Source: Pseudisothecium myosuroides (Eukaryota; Streptophyta; Bryopsida; Hypnales; Lembophyllaceae). Taken from it: a stretch of DNA of 64,000 bases. Location of the stretch: contig OX637293.1 of NCBI GenBank assembly GCA_951799445.1, positions 15,252,001 through 15,316,000 of the forward strand. The letters run 5' to 3'. A program made the position numbers and the translations under genes. The notes below the pieces were generated by a model that worked only from the letters and a program-made list of their open reading frames with translations, was not told the DNA's origin and searched no databases. Shown here piece by piece: positions 34,701 to 47,538 of the stretch. The stretch's first letter is position 1. Each line of letters begins with the position of its first letter.

Positions 34701-37700
34701 ATGTATATTGAGGTATAATATTCTTTTCTCACTCATGTTATTATCAAATGATTGAAAATTTTGTTTTTTTACGAATTAGTTACTTATTGATCGAAGTCTA
34801 GGAATATTATTCTTTGAAATTGAAAATATTTAAGTAATGTTATTGTAATTTACAACTCAATTATAAGCCTATAAAAACAATACAATTTTCTATATTTTGA
34901 AATATACATACATCATGGATTGTAATAAATTAGAGTAGAATATGAGCACATATAGAGGTACACAATAAATTTATAGATGAGATGTTAGTGTATATATTGA
35001 ATCTCATATGCTTCTAAAATATCAATTTTTTTGTAATTAATTGCCTAATCTTGGTTCAAAACCTACATTGTAAGAAACAACTTTATTTTTGGCTCAATCT
35101 TCGATGGTTGTTGTTGAAGTCCTATTCTGATTTATGACATAATTTATTATGTTTGGAAGTCTACCATTGATATGATGATATATTGGTATTTCTTCAAGTT
35201 CATGTAAATACAAAGATAACATAATTTGTTATTAATAGTCATGGATTGATACAAAAATTGTCATTTTGTTTTTGTCTTCAATAAAGTTTAAAAATTGTTG
35301 TTCAAGTTTTGGTCAATAAAAAAGTTTGTTAAGAGCCAATATTCCATATTTTCATTCATTTCCCCATTCATTTTCTGTTTCAACTTTAAAGTTTAAGATT
35401 AGATTTCAGAGCGTATGGTCTATAATAAAAATGAATGCAAATAATGTTTGATTTATAATGCTTAATATAGAACAAGAGTTCATAAGTGATGCAAGTAATG
35501 TTGATATGAACAAAGTCAATTCATTTGCAGATGTTTCAAATAAAAAATTAGTGTACATAATGAGAGTTATTTCAAAATGAATGTTCATGTACCTAATAAA
35601 CTTTTCCTTCATGAACTGAAGCGTATCCAATATGTCTATATTAAAAGTATTTTTTTCTTTAGGATCTAAGAGTGATAATGCTAATGTTAAATTTTTTAAT
35701 GATATTGCGATCAAAATGATAGATGATAAAAATAATATTATATAATATTTGACTAAACTTAAAAAATTAATTAAAATAATTAAAAATTAAAAAAATAATT
35801 ATATATGTATATTTGTACCATTCCTTTTGATAAACTCGATATTAGTATTTTGCCTAAATACTAAGAGTATGTAGTTGATCATTGATGTGAATATGTTGAT
35901 TTTGGTAGTAAAGAGGTTGATTTGGTCATTTGGTGAGATTAGATCATATCATATGTTGGGTTTCTCTAACATATGATGAAAATACTGGGCTCCATATCTT
36001 GTCAAAAGACAATAAGAGATACTTGATAGTTTTATCAAAAAAGAATGAAGACATTGTTAATACGAATGGAGTTGATAAAATGACAACTACAATATATAAA
36101 AATGAAGCTAATAGGATGACAACATTGCAACAAAGACTACATGAAGGTGTCAACACTAGATTTCATCATTCGTATTTAATTATATTATTTTTATTTTTTA
36201 ACATCTTTGATGAAAATTTGAAGGTAAATTAGGGGTCTTTAGATACTTTAATGTTAAGAGATTGATAGTACTAAAGTTCAGTAATGATTTTGAGCCAAAT
36301 ATATGTAGATTTTATGAGAAATTGACTCTAAAAATAGATTAGAGAATAAATTTTTTTGGTTAAACACTTTAGAAAAAAGAAGTAGGGTTAAAGTCCAAAA
36401 GTTCTTTAAATGAAAGATGTAAAAAGTGCCAGAGGTGTAAGATATTAGAAGTAATTGAACCTTATGTTAGATGTAAAGTGTTAGAGGTAATCTAATTTTA
36501 TATAAGATGTAATGTATTAGAAGTAATTGAACTTGATATATATATAATTTGAAAAAGGATAAGGTGGAATCAAATGCCGAAGTCAAAAACCAAAAGTTGG
36601 AAGATAAAATAGAATCAAATTGAAAGATTTTGTAAAGAAAAATAGAAGACTTTGGAGTAAAAAAAACAGTGAAATTTCAAGCTCTGAAAAAGAGACAAAA
36701 AGTGTAATAAAACACCATTCTATACTACAATTTTTGTCTACTTATTCAAATAACTCTCCAATTATATATTTTCTATTCTCCAAATTGTTGTACTTGTTCC
36801 ACATAAAATAGTGTAAAAGAGGAAGTCTCCTTTCTTCAATTGTGTGTCTTTCATCTATAGAATTTGAAGTTTTGAACCATTTTTAGGATAGATTTGAAAT
36901 TTGAATAGATCTTAAATTTGGATAGCACATTCTCTTCATTATTAGTTTTTCAACAAGCCAAGATTTACGTGATTTAAAGTTTGTAAAGAGAAGATATACT
37001 TAGTTGAAGGAAGGAAGATCTGTTGCTTTGGAATTTCAAGATCCAAAACTTTGGAGCTTCATAATTCTTTGTAAGCAAATTGTTTCTAATTAAAAACATT
37101 TTGTCAAGTTTGTATCTCCTTCTTGAAATTTCATGGAGTTAAGTTTCTTTTCTTTTTAGAATAAATAACTATGTAAAAATTATATTCGGTTGAGTTAAGA
37201 GAGGTACAAGTTTACCATTGGACATCAACATATCATATTTTTTTAGGCTCGATTTTGATGCTTGATTTTCATTGTTATAAAAGTCAATAGAGTGAAACCT
37301 CTTATAGCTTGTAGAGCTTGTTTCTGAGTTTTTTGAAAGCTAAAATACTTTACATTTGAAGCTTGGACGAGCTTATAGCGGTCATTCAAGTGGCGGAAGA
37401 TCTATTGTCATTTTTTTAAGTGTGCTAAGTATTATCTCTCTTGTTCTTGAACATGAAAAGGTAATTTAAAAAAAAGTGAAGTATGTGTTTTGTTTGTTAT
37501 CTCTTTTAAACAAAATAAAACAAAAAACAAAACAAATAATATAAACACTATGCTCTCTTCACTTAATATATAAATAATTGATCAAGCTTGGAAGGCAATA
37601 AAATTAAACATTAAACACACACCTTAATGGTTTAATTTGCAAAATCTTTAATCTTCTAAACATTTCTTTAAGACACGAAGAATACATCTTCAATAGGATG

Positions 37701-40700
37701 TGTGTGTTAGTCTACATCTACAACTTAAATAGAAAAAGAAAAAGAAAAGATTTAAGTTGATATAGATTATAGGGTGGCCTGCAACAAAATTTTAATTTAT
37801 ACAATCATGATAATTTTACTTATATAGATTTATAGAAGTTTGTAAATTTGTTTACAAACTTTAGTAGCAAATTTATACTAATCATATGGTGTAGGTGAGT
37901 TGAAATTGTAATTTTAACTACCAACAACTTGTATATTTTTTTCCTTTTAAATGAAATATTTTATTTTAAAATTTGAATTATTATATTATATCAGCCTAGC
38001 TTTTTCTTCAAAAATTTATTAATAAAATTTATTTCTCTTATTATAATTTGATACTTAGTTTGAAAATGGATTTATGATCCGAGCACCCTTGCAGATTGTG
38101 ATTACCCAGAAGCTTGTGGTCGCATGTATTATCTGATAGGTTAGTATGTATTCTTTAACTTCATTCATACTTTGACATGTCTGTCTTTTAATTGAGTGAA
38201 AACTTATGCTCCTTACAAACTCTTGCAGAGAAGAAACTCAATAGTAGAGACTTCGACAATTGTGAATGAAAAAGAAGGTTACTGTATTTAAATTGTAATG
38301 TGTTGCCCTAATGCAAGACCTGAAAAAAAATTCAGTTTTCTAAAATGCACACATCAGCAAATTAAGAACTTTGTCAAGAAAATTCACTTCCACATACATT
38401 TGCTCTAAACCTATTTGGCATTTCATTTTTGAGGTATTTTCTCACAAATGGTCATTTTGTCTCAGAAACTTATGACTTGGGAAGGTCCTGTAGAAACTAA
38501 AGTCTGTAATCACTTTATTAGATCTGCAATCATAATGTAGATGAAATAAATTCAAAACAATAGTATGCTATCAATTTCTGTCCATTAGTGTTCATTGTGC
38601 ATCAAACTCTTTGGAATCGCTTTATGAAATTCCTCTAGTCTTTAACATTAGAGATGTGATTGTGAACAACGTATAAATAATAAAGTATTGAAAAACAATC
38701 ACATAATTTGTATTCTTTTGAAGCGTCAATATTGCATCTTCAATTTTTATCAATATTTTTGCTAGTGGTCCATGTTCAAGTAGCCACTACAAGCAATAAT
38801 GTAATTGAGTTTCTTTATGGGTCCATAAACTCTGTCTTAGCAGAAGACATCAAGGTGTTTGCCAAGAATTGAATTCTACTTGCAGCTAAGAGAGTCAGCC
38901 AAACACGGAAAGAACATGTTTTATCAATCGACTGTTTAGTGGAAAAATGAATTGCTTTGTATTTTTCAAAAAACAAAGTTTCTAATTCTATTTTCTTCTA
39001 CAAATACGTCGTTGAGTCTTGTAGCATGACAATTACGATGCATGTATAGTCAATAGCGTTGGTGTTGAGAATGACAATGTTTGCAAATAGAAATCTATGA
39101 CAGTCTGTCGCTCAGTACACCGACAAAAGTGATTATTACAGCCCAGTTCAATTTCTCAGAGCTCACGTACATTCATTGGAGTTGTTGTAAGATGGCATAG
39201 CATAGTTTGTTTGTACTCGAAGGGCTCATAAGAAATGTCAATTGTACATGCGCAGTAGTTCACGGTGTATAGTTTATTTTGTAGAAGGATTTTGATGGCG
39301 TTTGCTGATGTAATCTTAGAGTGGAATGTGTGATGCTAAAATAAAAAGGTAAAAAAAATCTACAAAAAGTAGTTTTCACCTATCATCACGAAGTTATTGA
39401 TAAATGTTTGATGAAAGATGAATAAGTTTATTAACGTTGGTCAGCCAAGACCTACAAAGGTAAACCGAGAGCGATAGAATACCCTCATATCAAATCACAA
39501 TTCAAATCATGCACGTAAAAAATTAAAACAGATGCGGTCAATCTCCAAGGGCGAAGGCTCAATGGCATTGTAACTAAAGAGTATTAAGAGAGAAGCACTA
39601 ATTAAACTGGTAAGTATGATGGTATCTTCATTATTTTTAATGTTTTCATGCAACGTTATTGAAGTATTTGTGCCATGCCGATTTTTCAAAAAGAAAAATT
39701 TTATTGATTGTTTAATATGGTTGTCTCATTCATAGAAAATACCCACAGCCTACATTTGTAATGGCGACGTAAAAAACAACAATTGAAAGACTTTCAGAGT
39801 TGATAAAGAGCGCTGATATTTCTATTAGAAGACTGGTTTGTACATGAACACTATGGCCACGTAAAAAAGTGCAATTAAAAAACTAGCATGGCTCATTTTC
39901 AGCGTTGGTATTTTCATTTAAACTGTGGTTTCTTCGTTTATGGGACTATTGTTTTCATGTTGTTACGTCTTCTATAGAATATGTAATCATTGTAATTATA
40001 CAGAATATAGCATTGGGCCATACACCAAACGACAGCGAGGTTCACAATGAAGTTGACAAACAATATAATCGGCATTCGACACGAACAGTTGAAGCTGAAT
40101 TCTCTAATTGACCGCGGAAAGGATAAAGACAACATGCACGTTACTTGGGTGAAAAATAACATCCAAAACATGCAGCAACAAATGGAGGACATGTTACAAC
40201 AACTCTTGGTAGGTCAGATTATGTATACGTCCATGGAAGTGACAGAGCCTCTGTTGTCAGCGCCGATAGAGTCTCTAATGGAGATTGAAGAAAATAAAAC
40301 GAATCCTGTCGCAAAGCACAATAATATTGTCATGGATAGAATTGACGTAATTTTATTGGTGGTTACTACTGCGGATGACATTGAATACGTGTAGGGAAGG
40401 GGCTCTGAGATGTCCTCTCTCTTACAAGTAATGTAAACAGTGGTGACGGAATCATTGTTGGAGTACATCTGCATGACTGTTGTTTATAAGATGAATGTAA
40501 TAGTTCAGTAGGATGTTGACATGCAAAAAGCCTCATTCAAACACAACATCTGAATTAATTGTCTCCATTCTGCGTATAGAGGGTGTTGACAACGATGCAT
40601 TCATGCCAGTGGCAGATAAGATAAAACCAAGCAGATGTTGAGTGCTCGTCCATAGCAGTTGTGCTTGTAAGCGGGTGATACAACTCTATGATCACGTTCA

Positions 40701-42853
40701 CCTCTTATTATTATTTTGGACTTGTTATGTGTTTGGTGGAACGTTCCTAAATGCAACCTTTACTAAACTTAAATGGATCCTATATTCTTTTAACATTTGT
40801 AAGAAGGCAATTGGGCAATCAATTCCCATTTAGAAAAATTAAGTGGACACACCATGGCTTTGAAATGGACCCTCTTTGGCTCTTATTCCATCCATTAGCG
40901 AAGCCTGAAGCAATATATGACAAATCTTAATTATGTTCTTACTTTGTTGACAATCTATTTTAGAACCATTTACTTCCCATTTTAGAGCTCCCTACATGAT
41001 TGTTTGAAGAAGAGGGTCCCTTTTCGAGCCACTTACCTTACTTTTCAGATTGAATGGTCTTATAGCTAGCGTAGGGGGAGATGATTGATATTTTGAGAAT
41101 CCAAAGAAAGTGCTTCAAAAGAAAGTCAATCACACGAGTTGGTGCACAAGCAAGAAGAACTTCTGACGTCTGATGTGAACTCTGTGCAGTGGCACCCGAA
41201 GGTAATAGAATAGAGCAATTTCAGATAGTAATTAAAATCTATTATTCATGACTATTGTTACTTCTTTGCAGTGGTAGGTCTCTAGAGCGAATATAGTGGA
41301 CATATCTCTAGTGTGGCTTCAATGCATATTACCCATTGATGCATTTATAAAGGTGTTTGGCGTCATTAGTTTGAATAAAGTGGTCGTTTTAGAGTTAAGG
41401 ACAATGATGTCTATGGACTTTTTTTCTTCAATATTTTTGTTCATTCAGTTTACCTTTATTTCATTGGCTCAACGAGAAGGTATTATGCACAAACTGAAAA
41501 TGGATGTCATTGAGGTACTCATGTTTGCAGGCAATCAATTTGACAATAACAATCATGCAAATTGTATTTAGAAAGATATGATAGGAATTAAGAACTGCTT
41601 TTATTGCTTGAGCGGATACATTGACAGAGTTCTCACTACCGTTTTCTTTTGTTGTTGAACTCTAGAACATTTCTTTAATGTTGGTGGACAAAATAGGAGC
41701 ATGATCAACCGCTATGCACAATTGAATGAAAGCAAACGCAGTAAACTATTCACTGTAATATATAACTATTTCATCGAAGATCTTATTATCCCATAGTCAT
41801 ATACAACCTAGAGTAAGATGTTGTATTTATGTTGGGCAATTTCAGATTCTGAAGGGAATGATATGTCTCTTTTTTCCATATTTCAGAACTAGAAGATAGT
41901 GAAATGTTCAAAGAGGAGGCAACATTCTTGCATTCCATTGTAGGAGGCTTAATTAAAATAATTAATGGAATTAAGTGCAATTGTGATTACAAAAGATAGG
42001 TTCATATTGCATGTGATATTTGTACAAGATGTATAAGGCCTACAGTCCATGATCCTGAAGAACTAGATGTTGAAGGAGAACTTCAGGGTAGCAATTTGAA
42101 AGGTAAAAGGTTCATCCTATTCATTCGAGGTATGTTTCTATTGAACTAGCAAAGGGATACAAACAGCTTTGTCTTTGTTTCTACCATTCACTTGAAAATA
42201 GGTTAATCCTTCTTATGAATGAAGATTGACTTTTGTCAAGCTATAGGTTGAGGATCTTTAATCCAATGCATCCTAAGCACAAGTGTCTGATCATATTATA
42301 CTACTAGTTTAGAACACTGGAATTTAAGGACCTTAGGACAAAGACTCATGAGGGTGACCCTTGGGATATGCCTAAGGCAAAGCTAGTAGTTGTTTTGTCC
42401 AAGATATAAGATATTATGAGGGCAGAGATAAAGGAGTCCAAAATCCTATATTAAACTTGCAAACTTTACGGACAGGTCCGAGGCTTTGGTTGCTTGTACT
42501 TGCGTTGGAGCATCTTCACACACAAGCGGATACTAGCATCACCATTCGTCTCTTTGTCTTTGTGAAGACAAAACACTAGAGATTAATGTCACCCTACTAT
42601 GTGTTTGCCTTCTAAAAGGTTAGTGCATTGTATTCAAGAGCTATTCTTCCAGAACAATGAGTAGTAATTTTTTTTCTTAGACGTCCTTGATTTTGAGTGA
42701 TTTGGATTGTATCATCACTTGAAAATTTAGAATATGCAGAAAAGTATAAGATGAAAAAACAAGTTGTGTTTTCTATATGGAAGATGGTGATTATGAAGTT
42801 CATGAAGCGATGGTATCAAAAGCTGAATTGAAATACCAACTTAAAACTCTTTG
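31711..42853. other. Gene desert, AT-rich
   Basis: About 11 kb with many stops in all frames. The longest frames (102 residues at 35406-35714, 100 at 35930-36232, 115 at 40047-40394) have no recognised domain and no plausible exon context. Base composition rises slightly after about 38.0 kb, which may mark older transposon or gene relics, but I could not identify any. Confidence 0.5.
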
Positions 42854-43164
42854 CATTAGAGGAGATTTTGGCTTCTAAGAGCCCGCGAGTTCCCGGACTG
42901 TGGGAACTCTGCAAGACTGCTGAAACGCTGCCGCATGGCCAGTCCGACGTGGCCGAGCGACTGCCAAATCATTTTTTTATTTTTTTAAAAATTTTAAATT
43001 TTAAAATTTTTTTTTTTAGTATTCTTTTAACATTTTAAGAACTTTTTTTTAAAAAAAATTTTAAAATTTTTTTTAATAATTTTTTTTTCTGACATCGGGG
43101 GCTGGTTCCCAGCATTGGGAACAGCCCTGAAACGGTCTTCTAGACAGCCAGATCTCCTCTAATG
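42854..43164. mobile_element. CATTAGA-type MITE, copy 3
   Basis: Termini are CATTAGAGGAGAT and ATCTCCTCTAATG, a perfect 13-bp inverted repeat. The element is 311 bp. Its centre is a poly-A/T-rich stretch, and the right side carries gggaacagccctgaaacggt. Confidence 0.8.
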
Positions 43165-43232
43165 TCTTCAAATCGATCTTATAAATGAACGCAAAAGATG
43201 TTTAGTTGGGATTTGTATTAAGGAAGCATTAA

Positions 43233-44159
43233 CCCCTAAAGGCCCAAAGTCCCCTCGGGGGACACTTGGGATTTCGGGCAGGCTGGTGCAACCTGAAATT
43301 TCGACCCGATTTTTTGAAACTTTTTTTGAAGATAGGAAATCACATTAGCTTTCCAAAAATATAATTTTTTTTTCAATCGGTGCCCGGGAAAAAAAGTTAT
43401 GCCGACCGAAGTCAAAAAAGCAGTTCGCCGGGCAGAAAAAAAAACTTTACAAAATTGAATTTTTTTTTTTTTTTTTTGATTTTTTTTCTCAAAGATCATA
43501 TTTTTGTCTATATTTGAAGCTTTGATTCATTCTAATTGGACTCAGAATGAGAAAGTTATGGACAATCTTGTGTTTCGGGCAATCTAAGCATCTTCTTCAA
43601 AAAACAACTTATAAAATTCATTTTTGAATGCAATTTTCAAATTTTTTCAAATTTTTTTTTTTGAAAAGGTTAAGTTTGTTTGCAAGAACAATCCCACCAT
43701 TGGGATTATGGTTTTTTAATTCCATCTAAGAGCTATTGAAGATTTAGTGTTTAGTTCAATTTTGGACCTATTTTTACTTAACAATTTTTTTATATGTGAA
43801 AATCAAGTTTTGACATTCTGAAATTTTTTTCCCCGACTCTCAACTCAAATGTTCAACATAAAAAATTTTAACTTTATGGTGTGAAGTGCAAAAAAAATCC
43901 ACAAATGGCCGTCAAAGTCATCTGAAATTGCAATCCAGAGTTCAAAAAAACTTCTTTTTCCAACTTCAAACGCTAATATCTTCCAATCCGTACGGCCAAA
44001 CTTCATGAAATTTTTACCACATAATTTGAGACAAGTGAAGTACAAGATCCTACGGTTAGATTCTAAAAAAAAAGTTTTTTTTGGTTTAGGGAGTGATCGC
44101 AGCAGAAATGGCAGTTTTCAGTGGTTTCGGAGCCAGAAAATGCCTTGGGCCTTTAGGGG
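43233..44159. mobile_element. TTAA-flanked CCCC/GGGG MITE, copy 2
   Basis: It starts CCCCTAAAGGCCCAAAG and ends GGGCCTTTAGGGG, with TTAA at 43229-43232 and 44160-44163. It is 927 bp. It shares gcccgggaaaaaaagttatg near its left side with the copy at 55559, and aagatcctacggttagat near its right side. It is non-coding. Confidence 0.8.
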
Positions 44160-44163
44160 TTAA

Positions 44164-46098
44164 AAAGCCTTGTCTTTTGTGAAATTACTATCTTTGAATG
44201 AACTAGCATCTACTTCAATGCAAAATACATTACAACTGTGCAATGCGGTATCATACTTGTGCCTCGCCGATACCGTTTTTCTATGAAAATTTAGAGATGT
44301 TCATGTACGTTTGAGAGCACTGACTCTGATTTCAATAATTTCTGGCAACAATGTATAAGGGGCTGGTGAAGTTTTATGTAACGAAAAGAACGGGACAGCC
44401 TTCAAGGTACGCCATTGCTTTAGGACTTGTCCGCAACAGATCAGGTACTTCATGAAACCATGTAACTATACCTTCATTTGTTTTAATAAAAAAATTTCCA
44501 CCCATCACAATAGCATCTGCTTGTATATATTGTTGTACATGTTGTTAATTATGTTTGCTTTAACCGGTATATTACTTTGAATGTTTGAGAGGGTTGCCAA
44601 GCAGAAATGCCATGTTTGGTGTTTCGTTACAGTAGTTTCTTGCAATCCACAACCGCCTGGTCATCCTTCATTTCACGGTAGTGGTGCAACGAGACTCATA
44701 TAGCAAAAAACCATTGCATGTTACAATTTCTTAGTTCCAAAAAGAACTGTTTTCTTGTCCGCAAACTACTTATTCTTTTAGCTTCCTATGTTTGTTGTCT
44801 CGAAGGTTGGAACTGAATGAGGTGTACATATCTATTTCTTTTGTTGTGTGCGTCATGTGACACCTACAAGTCACTCTACGGAATTGGATCACTAAAAACG
44901 TCAATATTCATGTCCGTTAAGACGTTGAAGAGAACGTGGTCTGTGTTGCCCGATGACATAGCTTTTGACATAATCATCGGCCCCTGTTCATTGCAAGCAT
45001 AAAGTAATGGCATGAAGAGCATTTGAAGTAACAACTTTGATGTAATAAAAAAACACATAAATGCATGCAATGTGATCGTGGTACTTCTCTAAAAAGTGAA
45101 CAAGAACAAGTCTTCCTCACAGCGCTGCCGTTTTGGACGTATGGGGGAATGCGCATCAACCTTCATGTTGGAACTCATGATCTATGCTACATCAGGAACG
45201 ACACGAACTAGCAGTTGAGCACACCATAAAGAACTACCATGGACGTCTGTTGACACCTCTTTGAATGCACTGTAAAGTCGAATTCAACGTCGGTCTTGCA
45301 TCTCAAAGTGTTTCAATCGACGTTTTACCGTGCATATCTAACAAAGTAATAAGAAATAGATGGAAGCAAACGCGTTTGCAAATTTCATTCTATCCACAAA
45401 ATATTTGTGGAGACGTCCCAGAGAACGTACATGAATCAGTTACAACGTTTGTCCTGAGCTGTTCTTTGTATGCCACGTCAGGTTCAATTTCTACCACGTC
45501 ATGCCGCACATGGTCAACGGGCTGCGTTTGGAAAATAAATTGATGGTAATTCCGTCTTATTTGGCAATGACATATACATGAAGTGGCATCCACATTGAAC
45601 ATATTAAGGAACCCAAGATAGAGCATTGTGAAGAACATTTCAATGAAACAGTGTGAGATTTTCTCTTCTCTGAAATTTAGGTGCATTTTCTGCATGTCAA
45701 GGATGACAAATTTTTGTAGACATTGAAGGTGACTACCATGATGTTAGAAAAAATGTAGTCTCATGTTCTTGGCCTTGTCCCCAAAACTAGCCTTTCTGAT
45801 AGTGTCGACACAATGTGAAGCGGGAAGTTTATCATGATTGAAAAGCACTCAAAACTGTAAGAAAATGTTTATATACTTTTCAATACAATGTGGTTCTATC
45901 AGTTGGTAGTGTTTGGCATGTTGTAGTGAGAAGGTTTTTAGTAAGTTTGCATGCCTGAAAAGTAAATGCAGTCTTGGAACAACATTTCAATGTTGTTTCT
46001 AACAATTGACTATATGTGGGATTTTTTTAAAGAATTCAACTATAACATGAAGGAAAACTCCTAATTCTACCCATGGTGGATTGTTCTACCTTAATTGG
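44164..46098. other. Intergenic DNA, no gene recognised
   Basis: Short frames of up to 101 residues (45390-45695) overlap on both strands and match nothing I know. Confidence 0.45.
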
Positions 46099-46100
46099 TA

Positions 46101-46394
46101 GTCTATTCTAAAAGCAATTGGTCTCTAAAACCGATCATGGCACATAGGTACATTTTTCTTTCTTCAATTACCAAGTGTACGCACATTTGAGGAGGTGGAC
46201 GCTTTTAGTGACCATTGCTTTTCAAGTTCAAAAATTTGTAACTAATTCCACAAAGGTCCAAAAAATATGAAACAACTTGGGTTAGATGCCAATTCCATTT
46301 TTCTTCCTACAAAAATCTACTGAAAATTGTTTCAAGGAGTTTAACTTCCCCCAAAAGGCAAAACAGCTGTTAAATGGTCGCTTTAAGAGCAGAC
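46101..46394. mobile_element. TA-flanked MITE of the TAGGAGG family, copy 1
   Basis: The ends GGTAGTCT and AGACTACC are inverted, with TA at the boundaries. The body contains aattccacaaaggtccaaaa and gaggtggacgcttttag, shared with the copy at 58183-58486. It is about 294 bp, and its termini are more diverged than in the other copies. Confidence 0.6.
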
Positions 46395-46724
46395 TACCTT
46401 ATCCCAGGCCAGCAACACATGGAAGCTGGCAGGTAGTGTTTTCAGCAACCTGCAGTAGCACGCTCTAGAAGGTTGGAATTTCCCCTTCCGCAATTGGCAC
46501 TAGGCTTTGTATCAACACAGGTAAGACGGTTGCAGGCCAAAAATCTTTGCCATCAAACCAAAACAGTGCTTTCATGAGTTCCGTTAAAGAAAAAAAAAAA
46601 CTTTGGCAGGGGAGGGCTATGGCTTGAAAAAAAACTTTATTGTGTTTGTGATTTACTCTCCAGAAAAAAAAAAGAGGGAAGAAAAGTTACCTCACAAACA
46701 GATATCTGTTGGACATAGCTCAAC

Positions 46725-47515
46725 TGAGCTCAGAATAAGAAATTCCCAGCTCAAACTCTGGTGGGAGGGTACTATTGTTTGAGTAGAACCGCAGTGATTC
46801 TTATGCACTCTTGATAAAAAAACGAGAAGAAGCAGCGAAACACCAGCCTACCTACAAGCACACATCAGTTGGAGATAGCTAATCGTTCTATATAGGCATC
46901 AAGGACAAATACAATCTATTCTTTCACTATATTGGAGCAATTTTGGAGCAAATTCAAGACAAAAACTGGAAGTTCTCTGTCAAGTTCTAAGCACTGAGCT
47001 CAGTGCTCAGAAATGAGAAATTTTCAGCTCAACCTCTGGATATAGGGTACTATTGTTTAGGTGAAACCTTAGTGATTTTGGTGTCCTCTTTAAAAAAAAG
47101 AGAAGAAGAAGAGTAACTCCAGCCTACAAGCAGACAGATCAACAATCTATATACGCATCTAATCTTACACTAAATTGGACTCACTTTGAAGCAACCCTCA
47201 AGACGAAAACCGGAATTGAAGTTCTCTGGCAAGTTCTAATAAGCACTGAGCTCAGAAATGAGAAATTCCCAGCTCAAACTCTCGTGGGAGAATACTATTG
47301 TTTGGATTGGACCTTAGTGATTTTGATGTACTCCTAAAAAAAAAAGAGTAATTCCAGCCTACAACCAGACAGCTCAACTATCTAAATAGTCATCAAGGAC
47401 ATATACAATCTAATCTTACACTACACTGGACCCACTCTGAAGCCAACTTCAAGACCCAAACCGGAATTGAAGTCCTCGGGCAAGTTTCATATAAGCACTG
47501 AGCTCATGCAGAAAT
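46725..47515. repeat. About 250-bp tandem repeats at the 3' side of the b561 gene
   Basis: The block around gagaaattcccagctcaaac recurs near 46736, 47015, 47259 and, in shortened form, 47512. Between copies lie tgggagggtactattgttt and ccagcctacaagcagacag blocks. The spacing is 245-280 bp. The array ends within about 25 bp of the b561 stop codon, so it probably forms part of that gene's 3' untranslated region or immediate flank. Confidence 0.8.
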
Positions 47516-47538
47516 GAGAACTTGGATTCCCAAGCATC

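Noticed and set aside
35406..36232. Two frames of about 100 residues in AT-rich DNA
   Set aside because: Low-complexity composition, no domain, and no supporting exon structure.
40047..40394. 115-residue frame with a Gln-rich helical-looking stretch
   Set aside because: No family is recognised. It overlaps other frames in both directions, and no splice context or neighbouring exon supports a gene.
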